Source: an uncultured Roseovarius sp.
GTDB lineage: Bacteria; Pseudomonadota; Alphaproteobacteria; Rhodobacterales; Rhodobacteraceae
Assembly: GCA_947496175.1 (NCBI GenBank)
Contig: CANMBU010000002.1
Coordinates: 124,001 to 188,000, forward strand
DNA: 64,000 nt
Direction: 5' to 3'
Positions 17,286 to 27,302 of this stretch are shown piece by piece. The position numbers were made by a program, and so were the translations under genes. The notes under the pieces were generated by a model that was given only the letters and a program-made list of their open reading frames with translations, was not told where the DNA came from and made no database searches. The number at the start of each line of letters is the position of its first letter. Position 1 is the stretch's first letter.

Positions 17286-18782
17286 ATGCTGCGTCTTTCT
17301 GGTCAGGGTTTGTCGCCCGAGGCGCTAGAGATCGCATCGCATGGGCTATGCCAAGTTGCGATCAGCGAAAAGGGACTTGCGCGTATGGCCAAAGCGCGCG
17401 CTTTGGTTGACAGGGCCGTCGCCGAGGGCACGCCTGTTTACGGGGTGACAACCGGCTTGGGCGCGCGGGCCACAGAAGTACTGGATGCAGGCACATTGGC
17501 CAACTTCTCGCGCCAGACGTTGGAGGGCAGGGCGCAGGACATGGGCGCGTCGCTGCCGCCTGAGACGGTGCGCGCCACGTTGATCGTGCGACTGAACACC
17601 ATGCTTCTGGGTCATAGCGGTGCGCGCCCGGAGGTGGCGGAGTTTTTGGCGCAGGTGATCAATGCAGGGCTTACGCCGGAGGTTGGGTCGCTTGGGTCCA
17701 TTGGTGCGGGTGATCTGGTGATCAATGCCGCGATGGGGCGGTCCTTGCTGGGCGAGGGTGAGATGCAAGGCAATAAAGGTGTTCGGCCTTCCCGCGACGC
17801 CCTGAACGACTTTGGTCTGAGACCGCTTGATCCGGCGCCACGCGATGGCTTGGCGCTTGCCAATCACAGCGGGTATTCTGCGGCACGCGCGGCGATGACC
17901 CTTGCGAAAGCCACGCGCGTATACAGTGCCACTCAGGCCGCTGCGGCCCTATCGCTGGAAGCGTTCCGCGCAAATCTTGGGCCATTTGAGGAACGCGTTC
18001 TTGCGGTCAAGCCATTGCCTGGACAGGGAAAGGCTGCGGCGTATCTGCGGGAGCTGTTGAAAGGCAGTTCTCTTTGGCAATCGGGCGCGGCCCGGCGGTT
18101 GCAGGATCCGTTGTCCTTTCGCAATATTCCGCAAATTCACGGCGGTCTGGAAACCGCCTTGGCGCATCTGCGGCAGGTCGTTGAGATCGAGCTGAACGGG
18201 TCCAGCGACAATCCCACGACACTCTTCGAAGACGAAGAGATCCTGTCCTGCGGGGGTTATCACACCACCGAACTTGCACTTTCTGTCGAGGGCGTGAGCC
18301 GTGCTTGGCAACATGTGGCCATGGGGCAGGTCGCGCGCATCGCGCGCATGATGGAGCCAGAGCTCACCGGTTTGCCGCTTTTCCTGGCCAAGCCAGACAG
18401 CGGGTCAAATGGTTTTGCGCCGCTGTTGAAAGTGGTCGAGGCACTGGCGGCAGAAATAACACAAGCCGCACAGCCCGTGCCGGTTTGGCCCAGCATAAAT
18501 GCGCGCGGTGTCGAAGATGCGCTCAGCGCGGGACCTGCCACGCTCCACGCCTTGTCGCGAGTTGTTGAAATGACTGCAAAACTGTCTGCAATTGAACTGG
18601 TGATCGCTGCGCAAGGTGTTGATTTAAGAGGAACTTCCCAAGAACTTGGGGGCCCGATGCAAGACTGGCATGCCCGTGTCCGCCACCATGTTGCACCGCT
18701 TGATATTGACCGTCCGATGGGTCGCGAGATCGACACGCTGTCAGATGCTTTGCACGCTTTCACGTGCGCGGAAGCGAAGTAA
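17286..18782 (+). CDS. HAL/PAL-fold ammonia-lyase-like protein lacking the MIO serine
   Basis: A 498-residue member of the histidine/phenylalanine ammonia-lyase fold. Canonical enzymes build the MIO cofactor from Ala-Ser-Gly in GxxGASGDL. Here the aligned triad at 140-142 is Gly-Ala-Gly (GSLGSIGAGDL), so the cyclising Ser is replaced by Ala141. The Tyr in QDxYSxR is also replaced, by Leu276 (LQDPLSFR). Other fold residues stay: Tyr52 in YGVTTGLG, NGSSDNPT and the Glu in VEDALS. It is therefore likely a non-MIO enzyme or a pseudoenzyme. AAGG sits 6 nt before the ATG at 17286; an ATG at 17280 is too close to it. It is tightly coupled to the amidase gene. Confidence 0.85.
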   Translation: MLRLSGQGLSPEALEIASHGLCQVAISEKGLARMAKARALVDRAVAEGTPVYGVTTGLGARATEVLDAGTLANFSRQTLEGRAQDMGASLPPETVRATLIVRLNTMLLGHSGARPEVAEFLAQVINAGLTPEVGSLGSIGAGDLVINAAMGRSLLGEGEMQGNKGVRPSRDALNDFGLRPLDPAPRDGLALANHSGYSAARAAMTLAKATRVYSATQAAAALSLEAFRANLGPFEERVLAVKPLPGQGKAAAYLRELLKGSSLWQSGAARRLQDPLSFRNIPQIHGGLETALAHLRQVVEIELNGSSDNPTTLFEDEEILSCGGYHTTELALSVEGVSRAWQHVAMGQVARIARMMEPELTGLPLFLAKPDSGSNGFAPLLKVVEALAAEITQAAQPVPVWPSINARGVEDALSAGPATLHALSRVVEMTAKLSAIELVIAAQGVDLRGTSQELGGPMQDWHARVRHHVAPLDIDRPMGREIDTLSDALHAFTCAEAK

Positions 18783-18902
18783 CTGCCAAAAATGCCACAA
18801 TTTTGCGCGTAGAGCCGGAGTTTTGCTGGACGGAGTCCACGCGCTTTTGTAGATTCACATCAAACGGGACGCCAATGATCCCGTAAAACTGAGGCAGTCT
18901 TT

Positions 18903-20081
18903 ATGTTCCCCGAGCGGTTTTCGAACCTTCCGGAATATGCGTTTCCGCGTCTGCGGAGCTTGCTTGATGCGCATCCAGCAGGCGGTGAAACTGTGCATAT
19001 GACCATCGGCGAGCCGCAGCACGCTTTTCCGGATTGGGTCAGCGATGCGATCACCGAACATGCAGGTGAATTTCGCAAATACCCGCAAAACGAGGGCCTG
19101 CCCGAGTTAAATGGAGCGATGTGCGACTGGATCGCGCGGCGTTTTGGCGTGACCCTGAACCCTGATCAGAACATCATGGCGCTGAACGGAACCCGTGAAG
19201 GGCTCTACAACGCGATGATGGCGCTTTGCCCGGAAACCAAGGGCGGCAAGACACCGATCATTCTGCTGCCGAACCCGTTTTACCAATGCTACATGGTCGC
19301 GGCGTTGAGTGTGGGCGCGGAGCCGATGTTCCTGCCGACGTCGAAAGAAACCGGGTTTCTGCCGGATTTTGACAGCCTTTCGGAGGATGTTCTGAACCGT
19401 GTGGCCGTGGCCTATATGTGTTCGCCATCAAATCCGCAGGGGGCTGTGGCCAGTGCCGATTACTGGCGTAACCTTCTGGCTTTGGCGGAAAAATACGACT
19501 TCAAAATTTTTGCGGATGAGTGTTATTCCGAAATCTACCGCGACACGCCGCCCACCGGCGCGCTGGAAGTTGCGGACCGGACTGGTGCGGACCCTGAACG
19601 TGTTGTGGTCTTCAACAGCCTGTCCAAACGCTCCAACCTGGCGGGAATGCGCTGCGGGTTTGCAGCGACCGGGCCGGAAAGCACCAAACGTATCCGGCTC
19701 TTGCGCTCTTACGCAGGCGCGCCATTGCCCAACCCGCTGCAGCGCGCCGCGGCACGCGTTTGGGCCGATGAGGCGCATGTTGAGGAAAATCGCAGGCTTT
19801 ACCAAGAGAAGTATACCGTTGCGGATGACATCCTGGGCGATGTTCCGGGGTACCGCTCGCCCGAAGCAGGGTTTTTCCTTTGGCTGCCTGTTGAGGACGG
19901 CGAAGAGGCCGCATTGAAACTCTGGACAGAAACCGGCGTTCGGGTGCTTCCCGGCGCATATCTGAGCCAGGATGCCCCGGGTGGCAATCCGGGCAAACAG
20001 TATATCCGGGCCGCGATGGTGGCCCCAAAAGATGAGGTGGCGCACGGCCTGACACGGCTGCGCGACTGCCTTTACACATAA
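18903..20081 (+). CDS. Class I/II PLP-dependent aminotransferase, DapC-like
   Basis: A 392-residue fold-type I aminotransferase. It resembles the alphaproteobacterial succinyldiaminopimelate aminotransferase used in lysine and peptidoglycan precursor synthesis. Visible are [14 protein letters not shown] near the N-terminus, [39 protein letters not shown] and the PLP lysine in [17 protein letters not shown]. The Arg for the substrate carboxylate is expected in the C-terminal region. The gene lies 17 nt before ftsK, and 120 nt after the lyase-like gene with no clear signal between. The reaction assignment is from family resemblance; a different amino acid substrate is possible. Confidence 0.85.
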   Translation: MFPERFSNLPEYAFPRLRSLLDAHPAGGETVHMTIGEPQHAFPDWVSDAITEHAGEFRKYPQNEGLPELNGAMCDWIARRFGVTLNPDQNIMALNGTREGLYNAMMALCPETKGGKTPIILLPNPFYQCYMVAALSVGAEPMFLPTSKETGFLPDFDSLSEDVLNRVAVAYMCSPSNPQGAVASADYWRNLLALAEKYDFKIFADECYSEIYRDTPPTGALEVADRTGADPERVVVFNSLSKRSNLAGMRCGFAATGPESTKRIRLLRSYAGAPLPNPLQRAAARVWADEAHVEENRRLYQEKYTVADDILGDVPGYRSPEAGFFLWLPVEDGEEAALKLWTETGVRVLPGAYLSQDAPGGNPGKQYIRAAMVAPKDEVAHGLTRLRDCLYT

Positions 20082-20097
20082 CGAGGACGAGGCAAAC

Positions 20098-22977
20098 ATG
20101 GCATTTCAGACACGCGGACGCGATCCCCTGTTGGACAGCACGATGGCAGAAGCCATCGAGAAACGAGGCAAAGAGCTTTTGGGGCTGGCCTTGTTGGGTC
20201 TTGGGATCATGGCAGCGATGTTGATCGGATCTTACCATCCCGATGACCCAAGCTGGATGTCGGCCACGGATGCGCCTGTTCAAAACATGCTGGGTCGGAT
20301 TGGGGCGTCGATTGCAGCACCTCTGTTCATGATTGTCGGCTGGGGTGCCTGGGGTCTCGCGATAGTGCTTGGCGTGTGGGGCGCGCGCTTTGCCCTGCAC
20401 CGTGGAGAAGAGCGCGCCATTGGTCGCCTGATCTTTGCGCCGATCTGGATTGCTGTTTTGGCACTCTACGCGTCGTCTTTGATGCCAAATGAAATCTGGG
20501 CTGCAACCCATAGCTTTGGGCTTGGAGGTCTTTTCGGCGATACCGTTCTGGGCACGGTTCTCGGCATTCTGCCAGTTGGAGCAAGTTTTGGACTGAAAGT
20601 GCTGTCACTTGTGCTTGGGGCAGGAATGCTTGTTCTGGGTGCGTTTGTACTTGGGTTCACCCGCTTTGAGCTGACGACAATCCTGCGCTTTCTTTTGGTT
20701 GGCGTGATCATGACCTACGCCATGATCATGGCCGGACTTGGCCGTGGGGCCATGCTGTCCGCGCGTGCGGCCAAATCTGTGCAAGCCAGGACATCAGATT
20801 GGCGCGAACGCCGCGCGGCGGACCGGGCCGAGGTTGAAGAGCTGCGCCAAGCGGAAGCGGCCGTGCCTGAACCACGCGTGCGCCGCGCGCCTGTGATGAC
20901 AGCACCAGAAGTGCCTATGACGCACAGCGCCGAGAGTGTGCCTATGCCGGCACCAGCGCCTGAAAAAACTGGCGGTCTCTTGTCGCGCATGCCTTCGCTG
21001 ATGCGCCGTGGCGACCGACAAATGACGGAAGAGCTTCCTGAGTTTGACCCGATTGTGGATGGCTCAATTGCGCCGACAGAACGGGTCAAGGCCAAGATCA
21101 CGGACGTCATTAAAAGCCGCGTGAGTATGGGGCAACCGACATATCCCGAAGATCTTGACCAAGCCGAACAACCCTCGGTGCTCAACTCAGGTAGCTCGTC
21201 TGGTTTTCCTGCGGAGCCTCCCCTTACAGCAGCCCATGCGACGATCCCCACAGCGCCAGAGATGCCTGACTATGAGATGGAGGCCGAGGAACTCCACAGC
21301 CAAGCCTACGAAGCCGCGCCGGCCGTGGCACAAACGCAAGCGATGCCAGTCACCGAGCCCAAGACAGTCGTGCAGCACCCCCCGCGCCGCGCACCTCAGC
21401 AGTCAAGCCAGGCACGCGCCGAAGCACAGCCAACGCTGCAGCTGGACGAAAAACCCAAGGTGCAATACGAGCTTCCGCCCTTGGGCCTTCTCTCCAACCC
21501 AGGCCAGATTCAACGTCATCACCTCAGTGATGAAGCCTTGGAAGAAAACGCGCGCATGCTGGAAAGCGTGCTCGACGACTATGGTGTGAAGGGTGATATC
21601 GTAAGTGTCCGCCCCGGCCCTGTCGTGACCATGTATGAGCTGGAACCGGCCCCAGGTCTCAAAGCCAGCCGTGTGATCGGTCTTGCTGATGACATCGCCC
21701 GGTCGATGTCTGCGCTATCCGCACGGGTCAGCACCGTGCCGGGTCGCTCCGTGATCGGCATCGAGCTTCCGAATGATAACCGCGAAATGGTTGTGTTGCG
21801 CGAGATCCTCTCGACACGCGATTTTGGTGACGGAAATCAGAAGCTGCCGCTGGCGCTGGGCAAAGATATCGGCGGTGATCCGATTGTCTCCAACCTCGCC
21901 AAGATGCCCCACTTGCTGATTGCCGGCACCACTGGTTCGGGTAAATCGGTGGCGATCAACACCATGATCCTGAGCTTGCTCTACAAGCTCACGCCCGATG
22001 AATGCCGGTTGATCATGATCGACCCCAAGATGCTGGAACTTTCCGTCTATGACGGCATCCCGCATCTTCTGTCCCCGGTTGTGACAGATCCGAAAAAGGC
22101 GGTTGTCGCGCTCAAATGGGTGGTGGCGGAGATGGAAGATCGCTATCGCAAAATGTCCAAAATGGGTGTGCGTAACATCGACGGCTACAATGGCCGGGTT
22201 GCCGATGCTCTGGCCAAGAACGAGATGTTCAGCCGCACGGTGCAAACTGGCTTTGACGACGAGACAGGCGAGCCAGTCTTTGAGACCGAAGAATTCGCGC
22301 CTGAAAAGATGCCCTATATCGTCGTCATCGTCGATGAGATGGCTGACCTGATGATGGTGGCCGGCAAAGAGATTGAGGCCTGCATTCAACGCCTGGCGCA
22401 AATGGCGCGGGCGTCGGGCATTCACCTGATCATGGCCACACAGCGCCCATCGGTGGACGTCATCACCGGCACGATCAAGGCCAACTTCCCAACGCGGATC
22501 AGCTTCCAGGTGACGTCAAAAGTCGACAGCCGCACGATCCTGGGTGAAATGGGGGCCGAGCAGCTTCTGGGCATGGGTGACATGCTCTACATGGCTGGCG
22601 GCGGAAAGATCACCCGCTGTCACGGGCCTTTCGTGAGTGACGAAGAGGTCGAAGAAGTTGTGAACCACCTCAAGGCCTTTGGCCCACCGGAATATGTGGG
22701 TGGTGTGCAGGATGGCCCCGAAGACGAAAAGGCCAGCAATATTGACGCTGTTCTCGGTCTTACGGGTGGCAATACCGATGGCGAAGATGCGCTCTATGAC
22801 ACGGCTGTGCAGATCGCGATCACGGATCGCAAGTGTTCGACCTCATACATCCAGCGCAAGCTGGCGATCGGCTACAACAAGGCCGCACGCCTTGTCGAAC
22901 AGATGGAAGAAGAGGGCATCGTTAGCGCGGCCAATCACGTTGGCAAACGCGAGATTCTGGTGCCGGAACCTCAATAA
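20098..22977 (+). CDS. ftsK: DNA translocase FtsK
   Basis: A septum-located motor of 959 residues that pumps chromosome ends into daughter cells and activates XerCD at dif. The N-terminus has four membrane segments (about residues 25-220). A linker of about 250 residues, rich in Pro, Ala, Glu and Gln, comes next. The RecA-type motor has Walker [17 protein letters not shown] near residue 611 and Walker [14 protein letters not shown] near 745. Later motifs are [27 protein letters not shown]-like. The C-terminal gamma winged helix ([20 protein letters not shown]) reads KOPS sites. It has a strong ribosome site (GAGGACGAGG). A two-hairpin repeat follows the stop. Confidence 0.96.
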   Translation: MAFQTRGRDPLLDSTMAEAIEKRGKELLGLALLGLGIMAAMLIGSYHPDDPSWMSATDAPVQNMLGRIGASIAAPLFMIVGWGAWGLAIVLGVWGARFALHRGEERAIGRLIFAPIWIAVLALYASSLMPNEIWAATHSFGLGGLFGDTVLGTVLGILPVGASFGLKVLSLVLGAGMLVLGAFVLGFTRFELTTILRFLLVGVIMTYAMIMAGLGRGAMLSARAAKSVQARTSDWRERRAADRAEVEELRQAEAAVPEPRVRRAPVMTAPEVPMTHSAESVPMPAPAPEKTGGLLSRMPSLMRRGDRQMTEELPEFDPIVDGSIAPTERVKAKITDVIKSRVSMGQPTYPEDLDQAEQPSVLNSGSSSGFPAEPPLTAAHATIPTAPEMPDYEMEAEELHSQAYEAAPAVAQTQAMPVTEPKTVVQHPPRRAPQQSSQARAEAQPTLQLDEKPKVQYELPPLGLLSNPGQIQRHHLSDEALEENARMLESVLDDYGVKGDIVSVRPGPVVTMYELEPAPGLKASRVIGLADDIARSMSALSARVSTVPGRSVIGIELPNDNREMVVLREILSTRDFGDGNQKLPLALGKDIGGDPIVSNLAKMPHLLIAGTTGSGKSVAINTMILSLLYKLTPDECRLIMIDPKMLELSVYDGIPHLLSPVVTDPKKAVVALKWVVAEMEDRYRKMSKMGVRNIDGYNGRVADALAKNEMFSRTVQTGFDDETGEPVFETEEFAPEKMPYIVVIVDEMADLMMVAGKEIEACIQRLAQMARASGIHLIMATQRPSVDVITGTIKANFPTRISFQVTSKVDSRTILGEMGAEQLLGMGDMLYMAGGGKITRCHGPFVSDEEVEEVVNHLKAFGPPEYVGGVQDGPEDEKASNIDAVLGLTGGNTDGEDALYDTAVQIAITDRKCSTSYIQRKLAIGYNKAARLVEQMEEEGIVSAANHVGKREILVPEPQ

Positions 22978-22979
22978 AC

Positions 22980-23043
22980 GTCATCCCCGACTTGAACGGG
23001 GATCTCTTGGTCAAGGGGTCCTCGGGTCAAGCCCGAGGATGAC
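22980..23043. repeat. REP-like double-hairpin element, copy 1
   Basis: Two hairpins stand side by side: CCCCG/CGGGG (22985-23001) and CCTCGGG/CCCGAGG (23020-23038, loop TCAAG). They are enclosed by an outer repeat GTCATCC / GGATGAC. It begins 3 nt after the ftsK stop and may act as its terminator. The layout and the GGGTCAAGCCC core recur at 35016-35077. Confidence 0.8.
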
Positions 23044-23229
23044 GTTCACAAAATCACCCGCTCAAAGTTCCAGTTCGAAGGCGATATGATCGAGCTTTTT
23101 GGGGATGATGTGAACACCCGCTGAGATCGGGACGCAGATCAAATTCCGCCCGCTCGATTGCTTTGCTATCGCATATCATTGCGTCAGGGCCTATCTAAGT
23201 AACGAGCAGCAATCATAAGAGGTCGCGTT

Positions 23230-23826
23230 ATGAGGTTTCTTGCCCTTGTTATCGGCGTTTTGGCGTCAGGGCCCGCATTTGCGGAAAAGCTTTCGTTGAA
23301 TGAGATTTCCCAGTACCTGAACGGGTTCAAGACCGCGTCTGGTGAATTCACCCAGATCAATGACGACGGTACGATTTCCACAGGGCAGATTTACATCAAA
23401 CGCCCCGGTCGTGTGCGGTTTGAATATAATCCGCCGGAACAGATCCTTGTCGTCGCTGACGGCGATACCGTTGGGATCGTCGACGGCAAATCCAACACCA
23501 GCCCTGAGGCCTATCCACTCCATCGCACACCGCTGAAAATCATTCTCGCGCGCAAAGTCGATCTGGGTCGCGCCAGAATGGTCACCGGCCATGTCAGCGA
23601 CGGCAAAACCACAACCGTGCGCGCACAGGACCCCGATAATCCGGAATACGGAAGCATCGAACTGGTGTTTACGGCCAGCCCTGTGGAACTGCGTCAGTGG
23701 GTGATCGATGATGGTGCAGGAAGCCGCACCACCGTCATTCTTGGTGATCTTACCAAAGGGGTATCACTCGACAATGAGCGTTTCTTCATTCCCGGTAAGG
23801 GTGGAAACCCCCAGGACCGTCAGTAA
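23230..23826 (+). CDS. lolA: Outer-membrane lipoprotein carrier protein LolA
   Basis: A periplasmic chaperone of 198 residues that carries lipoproteins from LolCDE to the outer membrane. The signal peptide is MRFLALVIGVLASGPAFA. The mature chain shows the LolA pattern: YLNGFKTASGEFTQ, GQIYIKRPGRVRFEYNPP and VVADGDTVGIVD. It lies downstream of ftsK, which is a common neighbourhood in this order, but a 250-nt gap and a repeat separate them, so it likely has its own promoter. AAGAGG precedes the ATG. It is convergent with the transglycosylase gene, with 12 nt between their stops. Confidence 0.93.
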   Translation: MRFLALVIGVLASGPAFAEKLSLNEISQYLNGFKTASGEFTQINDDGTISTGQIYIKRPGRVRFEYNPPEQILVVADGDTVGIVDGKSNTSPEAYPLHRTPLKIILARKVDLGRARMVTGHVSDGKTTTVRAQDPDNPEYGSIELVFTASPVELRQWVIDDGAGSRTTVILGDLTKGVSLDNERFFIPGKGGNPQDRQ

Positions 23827-23838
23827 GCCGGTTCCGTA

Positions 23839-24432
23839 TTACGCGCCGCAAGAATTGAGCTGCGTGCGATAGGTCTGGGACCGCACAGCGACGTCATCCG
23901 CAACGCGCAAGAGCCACGGTTTGCCATTGTAAGAGCCGCGTCGAAATCCGGTGCGCCCTTCGTGATAGGCAAGATATTGGTTACGCGTATCAGCCAGGCC
24001 AATGCCCAGGCGCTGATTGGATTGTGACATGTACCAGCCCATGAAATCGGCGGCATCCCGAATGTCGTCGCGGCGTGCACGAAAGCTGCGTGTTTCTTTT
24101 TGGTATTCTTCCCATGTGCCATCAAGCGCCTGGCTATAGCCAAAAGCCGAGCTTTGACGCCCCATCGGGATGACGCCCAGGCTCCATTGAAACGGCGTGC
24201 GCGCATCCGCCACGAATTTGCTTTCCTGATAGATTGTGGCCATCTGCACATGCACTGGCACGCCCCAGCGCCTCTCGGCTGCGCGGAACGCGCGCAGGTA
24301 TTGCGGCTTCTGCGCAACAATCGTGCACGCATTGTCCAGGTTTCTGGGAGGTGGCCCGCTGCTCCGGCTCCCGCAGGAGACCAAAACACCCAAAGACACC
24401 AATAGCATTAAGGACTGCAATGACCGCTTCAT
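23839..24432 (-). CDS. Lytic transglycosylase-like SLT-domain lipoprotein
   Basis: A 197-residue putative outer-membrane lipoprotein. The signal peptide ends in LGVLVSC, with the lipid-carrying Cys at residue 20. The domain resembles the soluble-lytic-transglycosylase (lysozyme-like) fold: MATIYQESKF gives the catalytic Glu, followed by SAFGYSQALDGTWEEYQ, which matches the GxxQ motif. Members cleave the glycan backbone of peptidoglycan to 1,6-anhydro ends. The start at 24432 has GAGG just upstream; an ATG at 24447 lacks a ribosome site. The short length suggests a minimal enzyme. It diverges from hspQ. Confidence 0.85.
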   Translation of the reverse strand: MKRSLQSLMLLVSLGVLVSCGSRSSGPPPRNLDNACTIVAQKPQYLRAFRAAERRWGVPVHVQMATIYQESKFVADARTPFQWSLGVIPMGRQSSAFGYSQALDGTWEEYQKETRSFRARRDDIRDAADFMGWYMSQSNQRLGIGLADTRNQYLAYHEGRTGFRRGSYNGKPWLLRVADDVAVRSQTYRTQLNSCGA

Positions 24433-24623
24433 CTGCCTCAACCTCATTATTTTTTTGATTTATTTTAACCTAAAAACCACCGCTGGGGAATCCCGTAAAT
24501 GCGTTTTTGATGCGTCATATTGTGGTGCGGCTGTTCACACACTGTTTCCCGGATTTTAGAGCTGAGGGGTTGGACAAATAGGTGTTGAACGAAGTAACGT
24601 AGCGGCGTAGGGGCTAGTAGAAA

Positions 24624-24950
24624 ATGTTAAAGACACGTGCAAAATATTACCTGGGTCAAGTCGTCCGCCACAGAAAGCATCCTTTCCGTGGCGTGGTCTT
24701 TGACGTGGATCCAGAGTTTTCCAACACAGAAGAATGGTATGACTCAATTCCGGAGGAAAGCCGCCCGGTCAAGGATCAGCCGTTTTACCATTTGTTGGCC
24801 GAAAATGATCAGACCTATTACGTGGCCTATGTCAGCGAGCAGAACCTGATCGCTGACTATTCAGGCGAACCGGTCGATCATCCTGACATTCCGGATATGT
24901 TTGGTCCGTTCGAGGACGGTCACTATCCTTTACACTTCCAACTGAACTGA
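24624..24950 (+). CDS. hspQ: Heat shock protein HspQ (YccV, hemimethylated-DNA-binding-like domain)
   Basis: A 108-residue protein of the HspQ/YccV family. In enterobacteria it is a heat-shock protein that acts as a specificity enhancer of Lon protease. The visible family pattern is KYYLGQVVRHRKHPFRGVVFD, then YDSIPEESRPVKDQPFYHLL and YVSEQNL. The full family length is present. I looked for an RpoH-type promoter in the 190-nt upstream gap and did not find a convincing one. The gene is convergent with the gamma-glutamyltransferase gene, and a hairpin repeat fills the 43 nt between them. Confidence 0.93.
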   Translation: MLKTRAKYYLGQVVRHRKHPFRGVVFDVDPEFSNTEEWYDSIPEESRPVKDQPFYHLLAENDQTYYVAYVSEQNLIADYSGEPVDHPDIPDMFGPFEDGHYPLHFQLN

Positions 24951-24955
24951 CTTAG

Positions 24956-24993
24956 AGCGTTTCGTCTTTAACCTGAGACATCGGCGAAACGCT
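24956..24993. repeat. Inverted repeat between hspQ and ggt, family copy 1
   Basis: Arms AGCGTTTCG (24956-24964) and CGAAACGCT (24985-24993) pair perfectly and enclose a 20-nt loop. The right arm abuts the ggt stop codon. The loop text GTCTTTAACCTGAGACATCG nearly repeats at 60766-60785. It is probably a bidirectional terminator. Confidence 0.75.
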
Positions 24994-26571
24994 TTAGTAA
25001 CCGAGCGCGCAGCCGTCTTTTCGTGGATCAGACGCGCCTTCAAGCACGCCTTCGTCCCTGATGCGGATCGCCTGCGCGCCGCCGATAGCCGTGTCGGGAA
25101 TGATCACGTTGTGACCCATATCCGCCAAAGCTTGGTGTACCTCAGGCGCATAGCCGCGTTCGACTTTCAACTCATCCGCATCCGCAAAAGCGCGAGGCGC
25201 ATCCAGGGCGACCTGCAGGTCCATGTCAAAGTCGCGCAGGTTTGAGACAAACCGCGCGTGGCCCGTCGACTGATACGCCCCTCCCATAACGCCGAACGGC
25301 AGGGTCACGCGACCATTTTCGGCCAGCATGCCAGGGATGATCGTATGCATCGGGCGCTTGCCGCCGCCAAACTCATTCGGATGGCCTTCTTCGAGCGTGA
25401 AGCCCGCGCCGCGGTTCTGAAAGAGAATTCCAAACTTCTCTGAGGCAATGCCGGATCCAAAGCCATGGAAGATCGAATAGATGAGCGAGACCGCCATGTG
25501 ATCTTTGTCCACCACGGTGATGTAAACCGTGTCGCGGTGCACCGCCTCTGAAATCTGAGTGGCGCTTTGCATGGCGCGCTTGGGATTGATCAGCGCGGCC
25601 AATTTGGCCGCTGTTTCAGGGGAAACCATATGCGCCAGACGCGCGGTGTGATCCGGGTCTGCCATGAAGCGGTTGCGCGCGTCATAGGCCAGTTTTGTCG
25701 CCTCAGCTTCGATATGCACGCGTTCCGCGCCCTGAGGATCCATATCCGCGATATCAAAATGTGACAGGATATTGAGAAGCAAGATCGCGGTTGCGCCCTG
25801 ACCGTTGGGGGGGTGCTCGTAGAGGTCAACGCCTTTGTAATGACCGTTGATCGGGTTGGTGGGCATGCAAGCGGTCGCGGCAAAATCCTCGGCGCTGTGC
25901 GCACCGCCCATTTCGGTCAGCGTGCGCAACATGTCGTCGGCAATCTCACCGGTGTAGAACGCATCACGCCCATCCTTTGCGATGCGGCGCAGAACCTCGG
26001 CTTGCCCGGGGGCATGGAACATATCGCCAATGCCAAAGGGTTTCCCGTTATTGGAAAAATGCGTGATGCCGTGGCCCTGAAGGCATGTCGTTGCCTCAGG
26101 CAGATCATCGGCAACGCGTGGCGCAATGGGCACGCCGGTTTCGGCATAGTGAATGCTGGGAGCCAGCAAGGTATCAAGGCCCAGTTTGCCCTCGGTTTCG
26201 GACAGATGGCAAAACGCATCCACCGCACCGGGTATCGTGACGGCATGTGCACTGTATAGCGGCACGTCTTTGTGGCCCGCTGCGCGAAGGGTATCCGCGT
26301 TTGCGGCGGCTGGCGCGCGTCCGGAGCCGTTAAGCGCATGGATCTCGTTGCTGCCGGGGCGGGTGTAAAGCACAAAACAATCCCCACCGATGCCAGTCAT
26401 CTGCGGCTCACAAATGCCCAGCAGCACAGCGCCTGCGATGGCCGCGTCCATTGCATTACCGCCACGCGACAGAATGTCGATGGCTGTCCGCGCCGCCAGA
26501 GGGTGTGAGGTGGCGCACATACCATTGGTGGCATAGGTGGCCGATCGTCCGGGAAGGTGGAAGTCGCGCAT
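24994..26571 (-). CDS. Gamma-glutamyltransferase family protein
   Basis: An Ntn-hydrolase precursor of 525 residues. Family enzymes cut themselves before a catalytic Thr and then hydrolyse or transfer gamma-glutamyl groups (glutathione breakdown) or act on related amides. N-terminal stretches ATSHPLAARTAIDILSRGGN and GIGGDCFVL are typical. The cleavage region reads RDTVYITVVDKD: the Thr nucleophile is kept, but the usual Thr-Thr-His is Thr-Val-Tyr. There is no N-terminal signal peptide, so it is probably cytoplasmic, unlike E. coli GGT. The ATG at 26571 has AGGA 7 nt upstream and is chosen over 26586. Confidence 0.87.
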   Translation of the reverse strand: MRDFHLPGRSATYATNGMCATSHPLAARTAIDILSRGGNAMDAAIAGAVLLGICEPQMTGIGGDCFVLYTRPGSNEIHALNGSGRAPAAANADTLRAAGHKDVPLYSAHAVTIPGAVDAFCHLSETEGKLGLDTLLAPSIHYAETGVPIAPRVADDLPEATTCLQGHGITHFSNNGKPFGIGDMFHAPGQAEVLRRIAKDGRDAFYTGEIADDMLRTLTEMGGAHSAEDFAATACMPTNPINGHYKGVDLYEHPPNGQGATAILLLNILSHFDIADMDPQGAERVHIEAEATKLAYDARNRFMADPDHTARLAHMVSPETAAKLAALINPKRAMQSATQISEAVHRDTVYITVVDKDHMAVSLIYSIFHGFGSGIASEKFGILFQNRGAGFTLEEGHPNEFGGGKRPMHTIIPGMLAENGRVTLPFGVMGGAYQSTGHARFVSNLRDFDMDLQVALDAPRAFADADELKVERGYAPEVHQALADMGHNVIIPDTAIGGAQAIRIRDEGVLEGASDPRKDGCALGY

Positions 26572-26795
26572 CAGTAGTCCTGTCATTTCAGTGTCGAAAG
26601 GACAGTAGAGCCGTTGTGCGGAAATGCCAATTCATTGGGAAGGTAAGTCCTCGACGCCGCGCACTGGGTGGGGGCTGTAAAAACGCGGCGCCGAGGGAAG
26701 CTATATGCAGCTACGAGGTTAGTTTTCGCGACTCATTTCGGCGGTTTTTCGCTGCGAGTGAGGCGAATTTGTGGCCATTTCCATGGTCTGGTGTC

Positions 26796-27257
26796 TCACG
26801 ACCGATGAAACACCAATTCTAGTTGGTTTTCGCCGTCTTTCTTGGAGTAACGCAGGTCATCCACCATGCTGTGGATCAAAAACCAGCCGAATCCCCCTTC
26901 CGGTAAGCTGTGAAGTGGTCCGGAGCTATCCGGCAGATGAGCGGAATCCAGACAGGCCTCTGGCACGACCGCGCCGCTGTCGCGAATATCAACACGTATG
27001 TCCTGATCGGAAATGCGTGCGGACAGGCTCACGGTGTCGATACCAGCTTCCGCATGGCCATGTTCGGTGATGTTGTTCAATACCTCAGCCAGTGCAATTT
27101 CCACCCGCCCAAGGGTTTCCTCTTCGATTCCGCCATCAGCCAGGCCCGTCCGAAGGTTTTGCAGACTTTCTGAAACGGCGCTTTTCTGTGCTTTGACTGT
27201 GAGGGCAATGATCCGAACTGGTTTTTCGCGGGGCCGCACGACACGTCTGGGTGGCAT
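26796..27257 (-). CDS. RsbW-like anti-sigma factor / serine-protein kinase
   Basis: A 153-residue GHKL ATPase-fold protein of the RsbW/SpoIIAB type. In partner-switch systems it holds a sigma factor or other target and phosphorylates the STAS antagonist. The N box is EIALAEVLNNITEHGH; the G1 region is VDIRDSGA, and the G2-like segment is PEGGFGWFLIHSMVDDLRY. The ribosome site CGGAG lies 7 nt before the ATG. It is 45 nt downstream of the STAS gene in the same direction. The target sigma factor is not adjacent and remains unknown. Confidence 0.88.
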   Translation of the reverse strand: MPPRRVVRPREKPVRIIALTVKAQKSAVSESLQNLRTGLADGGIEEETLGRVEIALAEVLNNITEHGHAEAGIDTVSLSARISDQDIRVDIRDSGAVVPEACLDSAHLPDSSGPLHSLPEGGFGWFLIHSMVDDLRYSKKDGENQLELVFHRS

Positions 27258-27302
27258 AAAACACTCCGAGAATGAGCAGGGTACGTTGAGGATGGAAAAC
27301 GA

